64,000 bases of DNA from Flavobacterium cupreum (GCF_003996965.1 NZ_QWDM01000002.1:310001-374000), one strand, 5' to 3'; shown: positions 1 through 9,383, numbered from the stretch's first letter. The notes: a model not told the origin generated them from the letters alone. Numbers and translations: made by a program.

Positions 1-60
1 TTGTGAAAGTTATGAGTTTTGAGTTTTGGGTGATGAGTTATGAGTTTTGAGTTTTCTTTG
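1..60. repeat. Short degenerate repeat, GAGTTTTG/GATGAGTT type
   Basis: The first 60 bases are iterations of ATGAGTTTTGAGTTTT with small variations. This is intergenic low-complexity repeat of the kind seen between many genes in this window. No coding potential is seen here. Confidence 0.5.
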
Positions 61-113
61 GGTAATCTCTATCAGAGGTTTGGAATTTGGAATTTAAAAA
101 AAATGGAATTTTC

Positions 114-440
114 CTATCCGATGGATCTAAACCATTTCTGAAAAAGCCCTCCTACTAAAGGAATCGGTCTTGTCTGTCCCTGAATCGCGCTAAAAATACC
201 ATAACTCCATAAAACGGAGATGCAGATCCACATCGGGAAAGTGATGAAAAAGCTATCAAAATTGCTGATAATGGCTCCAAATGAAATGAAAGCCAGCGAC
301 AATCCTAAAGCCTGGCGAATGTGAAAAGAGGCAAAACTATTTTTATTTTCAGAGTTCATGGACATCGCAATAAGTACGCCTACAATTAAAATGTAGCTGG
401 TAATTGCAGCAGTTTTTCCCTCTTCGATTGAATTATTCAT
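114..440 (-). CDS. Small multipass membrane protein, DUF4870-like
   Basis: The protein is 108 aa from the start chosen here. It has about three hydrophobic segments (residues ~13-30, ~42-60 and ~65-88), with a short conserved-looking stretch before the second (FASFHIRQALGL) and a PIPLVGGLFQ-like end. DUF4870/Tic20-like proteins share this H-x-R-Q-A pattern before a helix and a Tic20-like fold; no biochemical role is known. I start at the ATG at 440, four bases past the stop of the dihydroorotase-like gene, rather than at the upstream ATG at 461, which would overlap that gene by 17 bp. It is probably co-transcribed with the two genes upstream of it. Confidence 0.75.
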   Translation of the reverse strand: MNNSIEEGKTAAITSYILIVGVLIAMSMNSENKNSFASFHIRQALGLSLAFISFGAIISNFDSFFITFPMWICISVLWSYGIFSAIQGQTRPIPLVGGLFQKWFRSIG

Positions 441-444
441 GTGA

Positions 445-1701
445 TTATTTTGTGATAACAAGTTGATTTTGATTTAAAATTCCGTAAACAGCACCTTTAA
501 TTTCTGTTCCTAAGAACGCAGAATTTTTAGATTTCGAAAGAATATTTTCTTTTGTAAAAGTGGATTTTCCTTCGGTGGTGAAAAACGTAAAATTAGCTTT
601 GGAACCTTCAGCAATCACGCTATTTTCAATTCCGAAAACAGTTTTTCCTGAAGTCAGTTTTTCAATTACTGTTTCTAAAGGCAATACCGTCAGCAAAGCA
701 CCAAAAGCACTTTCGAGTCCAATGGTACCATTTTTAGCCGTATCAAATTCCATTTTCTTGAACTCAATGTCAATCGGATTGTGATCTGAAGTAATCATGT
801 CGATTGTTCCGTCCAAAACGGCAGCAACAAGAGCAATTCTGTCCGCTTCAGCGCGTAGAGGCGGCGTAACTTTATATCGGGTGTCAAAACCTTCTAATTT
901 TTCATCATTTAAAACCAAATGGTGAACGGCAACACTGCAGGTAACGTTGAGGCCTTTTGCTTTCGCTTCCTTAATCATAGCAGCAGATTTTGCTGTAGAA
1001 ATAGTCGGTATATGAAGTTTCCCTCCGGTATATTCCAGTAAAAACAAATTTCGGGAGATCTCTAATTCCTCGGCTAAGTTGGGAATTCCCTTTAAACCTA
1101 AGCGTGTAGAAACAATTCCTTCATTGGCAACACCATTTCCTTTTATATTGGCATCCTGCGAATACGAAATGACCAAACCATCAAAATCCTGTACATATTG
1201 CAAAGCTATCTTAAGAAGATTGGCATTGTCAAGGCTTTTATTGTAATCCCCAAAAGCGACAGCACCCGATTTTTTCATGTCAAATAATTCAGCCATGTCT
1301 TTTCCTTCGCTGGCTTTGGTCAAAGCTCCGATCGGGAAAAGTTCCGTGGCAAAACCATTTGCTCTGCTTTTTACAAAATTGATCTGCGACTGATTGTCAA
1401 TAACAGGGAAGGAGTTGGGTTGCAGGGCAATGCCCGTAAAACCGCTTTTTGCGGCTACATTCAATCCGTTTGCAATGGTTTCCCTGTCTTCATAACCCGG
1501 TTCTCCAAATGAAACACTGCTGTCAAACCAGCCTTGTGAAAGATGTAAATTGTCGAATTTTACTTCGGTTGTATCCTCAATATCAAGAAGTGATGGACCT
1601 ATTTTTTCTATAATACCATCTGCAATTAAAAGATCAGTCGTTTGATTGTGAAACGGACTTTTTGAATCTATAATTTTGGCGCTTCTGATGATTATTTTCA
1701 T
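445..1701 (-). CDS. Dihydroorotase-like amidohydrolase lacking the HxH metal motif
   Basis: This 418 aa amidohydrolase-fold protein aligns along its length with dihydroorotases, which close carbamoyl-aspartate to dihydroorotate in pyrimidine synthesis. Retained parts are EPGYEDRET (67-75), H230 in the HIPTIST stretch, H260-H261, KVTPPLR (277-283) and the TSDHNP loop with D306. The diagnostic DxHxHxREPG motif is instead DSSVSFGEPG (60-69): both metal-binding histidines are serine and the arginine is glycine. Catalytically dead dihydroorotase homologues (PyrX or pyrC') that support aspartate transcarbamoylase are known. I infer that role or a non-zinc variant, not normal activity. It lies 81 bp after the BatA-type gene. 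Confidence 0.85.
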   Translation of the reverse strand: MKIIIRSAKIIDSKSPFHNQTTDLLIADGIIEKIGPSLLDIEDTTEVKFDNLHLSQGWFDSSVSFGEPGYEDRETIANGLNVAAKSGFTGIALQPNSFPVIDNQSQINFVKSRANGFATELFPIGALTKASEGKDMAELFDMKKSGAVAFGDYNKSLDNANLLKIALQYVQDFDGLVISYSQDANIKGNGVANEGIVSTRLGLKGIPNLAEELEISRNLFLLEYTGGKLHIPTISTAKSAAMIKEAKAKGLNVTCSVAVHHLVLNDEKLEGFDTRYKVTPPLRAEADRIALVAAVLDGTIDMITSDHNPIDIEFKKMEFDTAKNGTIGLESAFGALLTVLPLETVIEKLTSGKTVFGIENSVIAEGSKANFTFFTTEGKSTFTKENILSKSKNSAFLGTEIKGAVYGILNQNQLVITK

Positions 1702-1782
1702 ATGTAGATAAATTTATTTTATACTGAATCGTAGCTCCTTAACACCAGTGGTTATCTTCGAAATGACAATCGTGTGCAAACT

Positions 1783-3711
1783 TTACTTTACAAACTTGAT
1801 AATTGCCATTTCTAATGCTAAAAATAACAGGGCAAAGATAACAAACCATTTCCAAATCTGGCTGTCAGTCCGCTCAGTTTGTAGCGTGTTAAAAATAGTC
1901 GAAAGGGTATCGGCAGTTTTAAAATCCGAAACCACATTTGTATTGGCATGGCTTAAGTCACTTTCGCTTCGTTTGTAATTGAAACTCAGATTTTCTACCC
2001 AGTTTTTTTTATCAAAAGCACTATAATTTCCGGCTGTTTCAGGGAAATCGTTAAATACTAATTTTACCTTATTATTCAATATCTGCTGGATCGGAATAAA
2101 CGAATCGTCATTTCCTTTTATTTCTAAAATGGCATCTTTTGTCAATAAAACATCAACGAAATAAGGCTGGTTGTTACCGATCGTCAGTGCATTAACTCCG
2201 GTTTTTTGATTGTTCTGTCCCATTTTATAAAAAAGAGGGACAATTAGCGGAGATTGCTGAAAGTTTGAATTGACAGCATTAAGAGGTGCCGAAAAAACAG
2301 AAACTGACGAAACCGGATTCTGAACCATTGTCAGGAATACACTTTGGTCTTCATAAGATAAAACTGCCGGATATGGGCTTGAAATATCAAAGCTTTGCGC
2401 GGTTTTCGGGTATTGAAAATTCGTGATTTTATTTTCAAAAACACCTGAAAACAAAGGATGGTCAAAGTTAATTTTAGTGATCAGCTTACTGGTATTCTGA
2501 AGGCTTTTAAACTGAATTTTTCCAAAATTGCCCAGAAATGCATTCAGATTGCTGACCGAACTTTTATCGGAAGGTATGATGACTAAATTCCCGCCTTTCG
2601 ATACAAACGCTTTCAGGGTTGTCTGAAGCGCTTGTGGCACTTCTTCCAGTTCATTTAGAATAATAGTATTTTGTTTTTCTAAACTGTTATAATCCAGATT
2701 GCTGAGCGAATAATTATTATAACTAAACTCGGCCTGCGTATAAATTCTCGATAGGAACTTACTTTTTTCCGGGTCTCCAATGCTGATTACATTTGTTTTC
2801 TTTGTTTTTGAAATACTAAAGTAAAGCTTGTTGTCATAACTCAAACCATTGTCTTCAATCGTTACATAGCCGTGAAAAGCTTCCTTTGGGATTGTAAAAT
2901 TGATTTTCTTTTTCTTGTTGTCAAAATTAATTATGGTCTTGGCAATCAGTTTGTTATGGTTGTAAAGGGCCATCGAAACCGGTTTAAAATCCTCGCCGTA
3001 AGCCGATAAATTCACACTGATTTCATAAAAATTTTCTAAAGTCTGATTGATGAAAACGCTGTCAATCGATATGTTGTTCTTTTGTTCCGCTTCAGGAATT
3101 ATAAAATAAGGCTGTTCTTCGGGATCAATATTTTTTATATCTTTTTCAGTCAGGCCAATCGCATCAGTAATCACTACAATATCTTTTTTATGGGCAGATT
3201 TGTGCGCTTTTATTTTGGCAATTATGGATGAAAGTTCGAACGGAGTTGCACTGTATTTCAGATTTTGCAGAGCACTTTTGGAGGATTTAATGTCCGTATT
3301 CCAATAGTTTTCAGTATTGGTAAGCAGCGAAAACTGTGCTGTTTCCGGGGTGTTTTCGAGTAATTCCTGAACGGCACGTTTTAATAATTCACCCTTCTTT
3401 CCTTTTGCCTGCATGCTAAACGAATTGTCCAGGACAATATACATTTCGTTCGAGACATTTTTACTGTCTTTGGCTTCAAAAAAAGGCTGGGCAAAGGCAA
3501 AAATGGCAAAAGCCATTAATAAAAGACGAGTAGCCAGCAGTAGCCTTTTCTTGATTTTAGAACTTTTACGGGTCTGAACGGAAAGTTCTTTCAGGAACCG
3601 GACATTAGTAAAATAAGAGGTTTTAAAACGTCGTAATTGGAACAAATGCACCAAAACTGGAACAATCAATAAAAACAGAAAGTATAGAATTTCGGGGTGT
3701 TTAAAATGCAT
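1783..3711 (-). CDS. BatA-domain / vWA-like membrane protein
   Basis: A 642 aa protein starting with the typical double-transmembrane aerotolerance-regulator N-terminus: helices at about 8-24 and 58-76 around a basic stretch, with FKHPEILYFLFLL at the start. A von Willebrand A-like domain follows, with a MIDAS-type DNSFS motif (D95, S97, S99) and a second acidic strand (VVITDAIG). The last ~20 residues form a third membrane helix. Such proteins sit in the inner membrane with most of the chain in the periplasm. The family is related to BatA/BatB of the Bat operon, but the client is unknown. No other bat gene or MoxR ATPase lies nearby. Confidence 0.85.
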   Translation of the reverse strand: MHFKHPEILYFLFLLIVPVLVHLFQLRRFKTSYFTNVRFLKELSVQTRKSSKIKKRLLLATRLLLMAFAIFAFAQPFFEAKDSKNVSNEMYIVLDNSFSMQAKGKKGELLKRAVQELLENTPETAQFSLLTNTENYWNTDIKSSKSALQNLKYSATPFELSSIIAKIKAHKSAHKKDIVVITDAIGLTEKDIKNIDPEEQPYFIIPEAEQKNNISIDSVFINQTLENFYEISVNLSAYGEDFKPVSMALYNHNKLIAKTIINFDNKKKKINFTIPKEAFHGYVTIEDNGLSYDNKLYFSISKTKKTNVISIGDPEKSKFLSRIYTQAEFSYNNYSLSNLDYNSLEKQNTIILNELEEVPQALQTTLKAFVSKGGNLVIIPSDKSSVSNLNAFLGNFGKIQFKSLQNTSKLITKINFDHPLFSGVFENKITNFQYPKTAQSFDISSPYPAVLSYEDQSVFLTMVQNPVSSVSVFSAPLNAVNSNFQQSPLIVPLFYKMGQNNQKTGVNALTIGNNQPYFVDVLLTKDAILEIKGNDDSFIPIQQILNNKVKLVFNDFPETAGNYSAFDKKNWVENLSFNYKRSESDLSHANTNVVSDFKTADTLSTIFNTLQTERTDSQIWKWFVIFALLFLALEMAIIKFVK

Positions 3712-3792
3712 TCTGGCTTAGATTTGCTTCACTACGTTTGATTTCGTGAAGATACTGGTCAAAAATACAAATTTTTAGTTAAACGAAATACG

Positions 3793-3985
3793 GAATGTTG
3801 CTTAAACCATATAAGTCATGTAAGTTCATATAATTTTTTTACGAACAAATAACATTAGACTATAATCGCTTAAATACTTAAAGGGTTTAAAATGCAGTTA
3901 CGGCTTGAAAAATATAAATTTATACAGAATGTTGCTTAAACCATATAAGTCATATAAGTTCATATAATTTTTGCACGAACAAACA
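3793..3985. repeat. Pair of direct repeats in the 424-bp gap upstream of the lactonase gene
   Basis: The block GAATGTTGCTTAAACCATAT followed by AAGTCAT(G/A)TAAGTTCATATAATTTTT and ACGAACAAA occurs at 3793-3850 and again at 3927-3985, about 134 bp apart. The copies then diverge but keep a TATAATC.CTTAAA tail. Nothing else is recognisable in 3712-4135, which must contain the promoters for the two divergent genes. Confidence 0.7.
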
Positions 3986-4135
3986 GCCTTCGTTTATAAT
4001 CTCTTAAATTACTTGTATGGTTAAAAGGAAGGTATTTGAAAAATGTAACTTTTGTAAATTCATTTGTAACAAAAAAAGAACTTCCAAAAGAGAATATTGA
4101 GTATTTTAGCTAATTCAAAAAACAAATCAAAAAAT

Positions 4136-5248
4136 ATGAAAAGATTATATATGCTTCTTTTTTCAACTTTAGTCTTTACTGCTTTACAGGCTCAGAATAA
4201 ATTCAATTTACTGGTAGGAACCTATACCAACACTTGTGAGAGTAAAGGAATTTATGTGTACGAATTTAATGCAGCTACGGGTGAATTTAAATTGAAAAAC
4301 AGCTCAGAAAACGTATTAAGTCCAAGTTATTTGTCTGTTTCTGCAGATAATAAATTTATTTATGCGGTGAATGAAAACGGGACTCAAAGTACCGCAAGTG
4401 CTTTTGGATATAATGCCAAATCTGGAAAGCTTACCTTTTTAAATAAAAATGATGCTATGGGAGCTGATCCCTGTCATTTGATTAACGATGCTCAGAATGT
4501 AATTGTAGCCAATTATTCAGGGGGAAGTATTGCTGTATTTAAGAAAAATGCCGATGGAAGCATAACGGAGGCACAACAATTAATTCAGCATGAAGGAAAA
4601 GGTCCAAATGCCGCGCGTCAGGAGAAAGCACATGTTCATATGGTTGTTTTTTCACCGGACAAAAAGTTTGTTTTATCGAATGATTTAGGTGAGGATAAGA
4701 TTTTTATTTACAAATACAATCCCACTGCTAAACATGAAATCCTAACGCTAAAAGGAACAGTTGAAGTAAAAGCAGGAAGCGGCCCGAGACATTTGACTTT
4801 TAGCAAAGACGGGAAATTTGTATATCTCGTTCAGGAATTAGACGGGACACTAACAAGTTTTAGTTATGATAAAACCGGAAACTTAAAAGTAATCGGCGCA
4901 ACGAGTATCCTCGCCAAGGATTTTAAAGGAGGTACAGGTGCCGCTGCTATCAAAATTTCGCCTGACGGAAAGTTTTTATATGTAACAGATCGTGTAGATG
5001 CCAACAATATTTCGGTTTATAAAATACTAAAAGACGGAAAAATAGAGCTTGTTGAACAAATAAGCACCTTAGGAAAAGGACCAAGGGACTTTGCTATTGA
5101 TCCAACCGGAAATTACCTTCTGGTCGGCCATCAGTACACCAACAATATCATAATCTTTAAAAGAGATAAAACCACAGGAAAACTTACAGATACAGGTAAA
5201 AAAATAGAACTGTGTTCGCCGGTTGGATTGGTTTTTACGAAAATTTAG
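4136..5248 (+). CDS. Secreted lactonase family protein (YbhE-type beta-propeller)
   Basis: A 370 aa protein with an N-terminal signal peptide (MKRLYMLLFSTLVFTALQAQ). It then shows repeated seven-bladed propeller strands: LLVGTYTNTCESKGIYVYEF, SPSYLSVSADNKFIYAVNE, HVHMVVFSPDKKFVLSNDLG and GSGPRHLTFSKDGKFVY. The R-Q-E...H-x-H and NDLG.D motifs are typical of the 6-phosphogluconolactonase/YbhE family. A periplasmic location, inferred from the signal peptide, argues against a pentose-phosphate role, so the substrate is uncertain. The ATG at 4136 is chosen over the TTG at 4097 because it places the signal peptide at the N-terminus. Confidence 0.88.
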   Translation: MKRLYMLLFSTLVFTALQAQNKFNLLVGTYTNTCESKGIYVYEFNAATGEFKLKNSSENVLSPSYLSVSADNKFIYAVNENGTQSTASAFGYNAKSGKLTFLNKNDAMGADPCHLINDAQNVIVANYSGGSIAVFKKNADGSITEAQQLIQHEGKGPNAARQEKAHVHMVVFSPDKKFVLSNDLGEDKIFIYKYNPTAKHEILTLKGTVEVKAGSGPRHLTFSKDGKFVYLVQELDGTLTSFSYDKTGNLKVIGATSILAKDFKGGTGAAAIKISPDGKFLYVTDRVDANNISVYKILKDGKIELVEQISTLGKGPRDFAIDPTGNYLLVGHQYTNNIIIFKRDKTTGKLTDTGKKIELCSPVGLVFTKI

Positions 5249-5254
5249 TTGGCA

Positions 5255-5397
5255 GGTACTAAGTCTCTAAGGTTCTAAGAGGCTAAGCTTAAAAATAAAA
5301 AGGCTCAAAATGAGAAATTAAGTTATAAATTTAATTTTTCATTTTGAGCCTTTTAATCTTAGTTCCTCAGCATCTTAGCTACTTAGCACCTTAAAAA
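5255..5397. repeat. TAAG-type repeats flanking a terminator
   Basis: Iterated CTAAGTCTCTAAGGTTCTAAG lies to the left of the hairpin described next and its inverted relative CTTAGTTCCTCAGCATCTTAG to the right. The same repeat family reappears at 50460-50640, 50881-50911 and 51001-51045, again beside gene ends. Confidence 0.65.
5298..5354. terminator. Bidirectional intrinsic terminator
   Basis: Perfect 16-bp inverted repeat, AAAAGGCTCAAAATGA at 5298-5313 and its complement at 5339-5354, with an AT-rich 25-nt loop. Both flanks carry A/T tracts, so it can end transcription from the lactonase gene and from the convergent helicase gene. Confidence 0.8.
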
Positions 5398-5401
5398 AAA
5401 A

Positions 5402-6754
5402 CTATTTATTCTTATCTTTTCTCTTCTTATCCCTCGTTTTCAGCATATTTCTGTTAACAGAACCATGCGTTTTCTTTTTGGTTTTGGAAGGACCTCCAAG
5501 GTTTACTTTTTTATTCTTTTTATCTTTTTCGTGGAAAGCACCATCTCCGTTAAGTTTTTGTTTTTTCATTAAAAACTTAATCGGCTGCTTGTCTTTTTCA
5601 GGTTCGATCAGCTTAGAGGAAATTTCTACTTCTTCAGGGAAATCAGCAATTGAAAGTTCCTGATTCATTAGGACTTCCACTTCGACTTTGAATTCTTCTT
5701 CACGTGGCGTGATAAAGCTAATGGCAGTTCCTGTAGCATCGGCACGACCGGTACGTCCAATTCGGTGCATGTATAATTCAGGGAATTCCGGAAGCTCAAA
5801 GTTGATAACATGCGAAATATTCGAAATATCAAGACCTCTCGCCATAATATCAGTCGTAATCAGTCCGCGAAGGTTTCCTTCCTGAAATTCAGCCATTGTA
5901 CTCAAACGGTAATTTTGGGATTTATTGGAGTGAATTACCCCAAACTGACCTTCAAAATCTTCTTCGATACGGGTATGAAGCATATCTGAAATCTTTTTAT
6001 TGTTCACAAAAACCAAAACACGTTCCATGCTTTCGTTTGTTTCCAATAAATGTTTCAGTAAGTTCACTTTGGTATTAAAGTTCGGAACATTATAGGTAAT
6101 CTGCGTAATATTTTCAAGTGGAGTTCCTGAAGCGGCAAGTGTAACTTCTTCCGGAAAATCAAAAAAGTCATTCAGAACCGCATCGACTTCATCCGTCATT
6201 GTGGCGGAGAATAAGATGTTTTGACGTTTGGTTTTCATCATCGCCAAAAGTGCTGTCAATTGTGTACGGAAACCTAAATTCAGCATTTCATCAAACTCAT
6301 CAATTACTAATTTTTGAGTTTCATCAAAACGAATTACGGCATCCAAAGCCAAATCCATCGTACGCCCGGGAGTTCCGACTAAAATATCAACTCCTTCGTA
6401 AACGGCTTTTTTCTGTGTATTGATATTGACACCACCAAAGATACCAAGTGTCTTAACCGACATGTATTTGGTTAATTTCTCTATTTCCTCTACTACCTGA
6501 ACAACTAATTCACGGGTAGGAACGAGTACAACAATTTTTGGCGTATTGGTTGGCGTAAATTTATATAATTTTAAAAGAGGCAGTAAATAGGCGAATGTTT
6601 TACCGGTACCGGTCTGTGCAATTCCCATCATATCGCGACCTGACATAATCACAGCAAAGGATTTTTCCTGAATTGGAGTTGGTGTAACAAAACCCAATTC
6701 GTCGATTGCTTTTTGTAGTGATTTTGGAAGATTGAATTTTTCGAAAGTGCTCAT
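5402..6754 (-). CDS. DEAD-box RNA helicase (DEFD variant)
   Basis: A 450 aa ATP-dependent RNA helicase with all core motifs. The Q motif is near residues 8-29 (TPTPIQ), motif I is AQTGTGKT (46-53), Ia is PTREL (79-83), then GG, TPGR (128-131), motif II DEFD (152-155), SAT, TTDIMARGLD and HRIGRTGR. The C-terminal ~60 residues are lysine-rich, as in RhlE-type proteins involved in ribosome assembly or mRNA decay. The third residue of motif II is phenylalanine rather than alanine, which is uncommon but keeps the DE..D acidic residues. Single gene; its own promoter box lies at 6772-6779. Confidence 0.93.
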   Translation of the reverse strand: MSTFEKFNLPKSLQKAIDELGFVTPTPIQEKSFAVIMSGRDMMGIAQTGTGKTFAYLLPLLKLYKFTPTNTPKIVVLVPTRELVVQVVEEIEKLTKYMSVKTLGIFGGVNINTQKKAVYEGVDILVGTPGRTMDLALDAVIRFDETQKLVIDEFDEMLNLGFRTQLTALLAMMKTKRQNILFSATMTDEVDAVLNDFFDFPEEVTLAASGTPLENITQITYNVPNFNTKVNLLKHLLETNESMERVLVFVNNKKISDMLHTRIEEDFEGQFGVIHSNKSQNYRLSTMAEFQEGNLRGLITTDIMARGLDISNISHVINFELPEFPELYMHRIGRTGRADATGTAISFITPREEEFKVEVEVLMNQELSIADFPEEVEISSKLIEPEKDKQPIKFLMKKQKLNGDGAFHEKDKKNKKVNLGGPSKTKKKTHGSVNRNMLKTRDKKRKDKNK

Positions 6755-6771
6755 TTACATTAAATTTTGTG

Positions 6772-6779
6772 CAAATGTA
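6772..6779 (-). promoter_or_regulatory. Candidate -7 box for the DEAD-box gene
   Basis: On the minus strand this reads TACATTTG, an exact match to the Bacteroidota TAnnTTTG box, 18 bp upstream of the start codon. No clear -33 TTTG is seen at the expected distance. Confidence 0.45.
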
Positions 6780-6833
6780 CGTTAAAATGATGGTTTTTTT
6801 GTTGATTTTCTATTTATATAGCATTTTGCTGCT

Positions 6834-6886
6834 CTGAGCGAAGTCGAAGAGCATGCGAATTGTAACCGGGCTTCGACTTCGCTCAG
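6834..6886. repeat. REP-like palindrome, CTGAGCGAAGTCGAAG family
   Basis: Perfect 16-bp inverted repeat: CTGAGCGAAGTCGAAG at 6834-6849 and CTTCGACTTCGCTCAG at 6871-6886, separated by 21 nt. The same family recurs at 22789-23048 (three copies) and 44424-44490 (two direct half-sites). It lies downstream of the TIGR02757 gene and could also help terminate it. Confidence 0.8.
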
Positions 6887-6931
6887 CCTGACATTCGCTG
6901 AAATTAACCTTACGGATGAAAGGAGAAAATA

Positions 6932-7696
6932 TTAAAATCCTTCGAAAACACCAAGTCCAAAAAGGGCAAAATCGTATTTTACAGGGTCTTGGGCATCCAT
7001 TTCCCTTAGCTTTTGGTCTAATTCAGCCAAAGCTTTTCCATCATTTTGTTTTCGGGTCAAAATGCCCAGCTTTCGGGCAACATTACCGGAATGAACGTCT
7101 AAAGGGCAGGATAGGGCTGCTGATGAAATAGTTTTCCAGATTCCCAGGTCAACTCCTTTTGTGTCCTGACGTACCATCCAGCGCAGGTACATGTTGATTC
7201 TTTTGGCAGCTGAATTGTTTAGGGGATCCGAAATGTGTTTTTGAGTTCTCGGAAGGTGATCTGTTTCAAAAAAGATCTTTTTAAATTCATGAATGCTTTT
7301 CTGCAGGCTGTCATTTTCCTGGTTTTTGGCAAAAACAGCTTCAAGGCCATCGTGATTTTTATAAATGTGCTGCAATCCTTTTACAAAACCTGCGAAATCA
7401 TTTCCGTTGAAGGTCCTGTGAACAAAATTTTCGAGTCGTGCCAAATCTTCATCAGAATGCGACATGATAAAATCGTATGGCGCATTGCCCATTAATTCCA
7501 TCATGCTATGCGAGTTTTTAATAATCATTTTACGATTTCCCCAGGCAATAGTCGCGCTCAGAAAACCGGCAATTTCGATGTCTTCTTTTTGAGTAAACAA
7601 ATGCGGAATCTGTACGGGATCGCTTTCAATAAAATCCTGATTGTTGTATTGAATGACTTTTTCGTCTAAAAAATCCTTAAGCTCAGTTTGATTCAT
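6932..7696 (-). CDS. TIGR02757 (DUF2400) family protein
   Basis: A 254 aa soluble protein. The pattern EIAGFLSATIAWGNRKMIIK near residue 40, the middle KRINMYLRWMVR and LDVHSGNVARKLGIL, and the closing YDFALFGLGV are typical of TIGR02757. The helical repeat with CPLDVH.G..AR resembles HhH-GPD-like base-excision enzymes, but the catalytic function has not been established. It follows the LIC_10190 gene on the same strand by 84 bp. Confidence 0.85.
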   Translation of the reverse strand: MNQTELKDFLDEKVIQYNNQDFIESDPVQIPHLFTQKEDIEIAGFLSATIAWGNRKMIIKNSHSMMELMGNAPYDFIMSHSDEDLARLENFVHRTFNGNDFAGFVKGLQHIYKNHDGLEAVFAKNQENDSLQKSIHEFKKIFFETDHLPRTQKHISDPLNNSAAKRINMYLRWMVRQDTKGVDLGIWKTISSAALSCPLDVHSGNVARKLGILTRKQNDGKALAELDQKLREMDAQDPVKYDFALFGLGVFEGF

Positions 7697-7780
7697 TTGA
7701 TATGTTTTTGGCGTAAAAGCCGTCTTTTAAATTAGTGGTCCGCATTTGAGGTATTATTTTATAGTAAACCTCAAAATACT

Positions 7781-9382
7781 TTAGCTGGTCTTTGTTGACA
7801 CAAGGTAATTTTCCGTCTCCCGTTCCCCAGAAAAAAGTATTGTGTATAGGGATTGGTATTGCAGGTTACCATTTTTCATACTTTGATAATCGAGGTCGAA
7901 TTTGCTGTTTTGATGCGGAAAAATTATTTCGTTTACAGAAAAGGTACTGTTGTTTTTTAAATGAACATTGGTGGTAAGCACACTCAAATTAAAAGGTATC
8001 ATCAGGATTGTTATTAAAATACCGGTAGCGAAGTAGAGAGAAATAACAATTTTTTGTTGTGAATGGAGTAGTGTGGCTGCAATTAGAAAAGTAAATAATA
8101 ATATAGCATTCATAAAAAAGCGATACTGTGGAGACGATAGAAACAATACGATCATTTGAAAAAACAATATTGTGTAAAGGATCCAAAAAGGTTTTTTATT
8201 GAAAAACTTAAAGATAAAAACCGGAGTAATGATAAGAAGGACTAAAACTAATGTATTGAACAAGCCATGTAATCCCGGTCTGAAAATCCATATTTTAAAA
8301 ATTTCAAAGATTCCCAAACTGTCAAATTGAGTTTCCGTTAGTGAAAAAGCCGCTGTCTTGGTTTCATCATAATAAAAATGAGCCATGGCAGACGGAATCT
8401 GAAAATCAAAAGAAAATGGACTGGCTAGCGCAGGAAATAAAGGATAACCACTAATGATAGTATTTTTTATGAGAAAAAGAACTAAAACCACAAGGCCGAT
8501 GAACGCTGGTTTTGCAAATTTGGGAAGTAGAACTTTATAACCTTTGACGAATAAAACCAACGGAATTAAGACAAGAACAATAGAAGTTGTCTTTATAAAT
8601 ACAGCAAAGAAAACGAGTATGGTAATGAGATTAAATGTCTCAGTATCCGGATTTTCATAGCTTTCAATGAACTTAAAAAAGAGAATCAGCGATAAAATAT
8701 AAATGGGTAAATCAGGAGACGGTGTGCTGATAAAAGAAAAGAAAAAGATATTCGCCAAAGGCAACAGCCCAATAATGAGATGATTGCTTTCTTTGTTTTT
8801 GAAATATGTATTAAGATGAGGAAAAGCAAAGATATTGCCCAATAAAAGAAAAAATCCGCTTAGGTCATTAAAATTGGGATACAAGAAAGAAAAGCTGAAT
8901 GCACTTTGAGCAATATGCCAGCCGCTGGTTTGTGCTAAGAAAATATGCAGATTGGCAAGTCCTTTTACAAAACCATATTCGTTTATCCATTTTATGGTTT
9001 GGATGTAATAGGATTCATTATCGATTATATAGGGAATTGAGGCACATTGGGACAAAATTAAAAGTGTGGTACTAAATAATATTGCTTTTAAGGAAAGTGT
9101 CAGAGCCTGTAATTCCTGAAAAAGCAATTTGTAAATGAGGTGAATTTCACTTTTAAACCTAACATAAATTCCAATATTGAGAACTAAATAAAAAAGATGA
9201 AATTCGATATTAATTCTCCCGAAAATTGCCCAGAAACCGGCAAGGAGCGTAGTGGTAAAAAGGCCAAGAATGGAGTAAATAACAAAATTTGAATTCTTTA
9301 TTTCGGCTATTTTACCGGTATAAAAACCAATATTTATGGTGGTGAAAACCATATAAATCCAGCTTAAAAGAATTAAAATCAT
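7781..9382 (-). CDS. LIC_10190-type polytopic membrane protein
   Basis: A 533 aa, very hydrophobic protein with roughly a dozen membrane segments and short polar loops. Features such as DNESYYIQTIKWINEYG, TSGWHIAQSAFSFS and the P-S-P-D-x-P turn resemble the LIC_10190 membrane protein family, itself reminiscent of GT-C glycosyltransferases with an acidic residue in the first large loop. Function unknown; a lipid-linked sugar transferase is a reasonable guess only. Its ATG sits one base after the stop of the LolD-like ATPase gene, so the two are probably translationally coupled. Confidence 0.75.
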   Translation of the reverse strand: MILILLSWIYMVFTTINIGFYTGKIAEIKNSNFVIYSILGLFTTTLLAGFWAIFGRINIEFHLFYLVLNIGIYVRFKSEIHLIYKLLFQELQALTLSLKAILFSTTLLILSQCASIPYIIDNESYYIQTIKWINEYGFVKGLANLHIFLAQTSGWHIAQSAFSFSFLYPNFNDLSGFFLLLGNIFAFPHLNTYFKNKESNHLIIGLLPLANIFFFSFISTPSPDLPIYILSLILFFKFIESYENPDTETFNLITILVFFAVFIKTTSIVLVLIPLVLFVKGYKVLLPKFAKPAFIGLVVLVLFLIKNTIISGYPLFPALASPFSFDFQIPSAMAHFYYDETKTAAFSLTETQFDSLGIFEIFKIWIFRPGLHGLFNTLVLVLLIITPVFIFKFFNKKPFWILYTILFFQMIVLFLSSPQYRFFMNAILLFTFLIAATLLHSQQKIVISLYFATGILITILMIPFNLSVLTTNVHLKNNSTFSVNEIIFPHQNSKFDLDYQSMKNGNLQYQSLYTILFSGERETENYLVSTKTS

Positions 9383-9383
9383 T

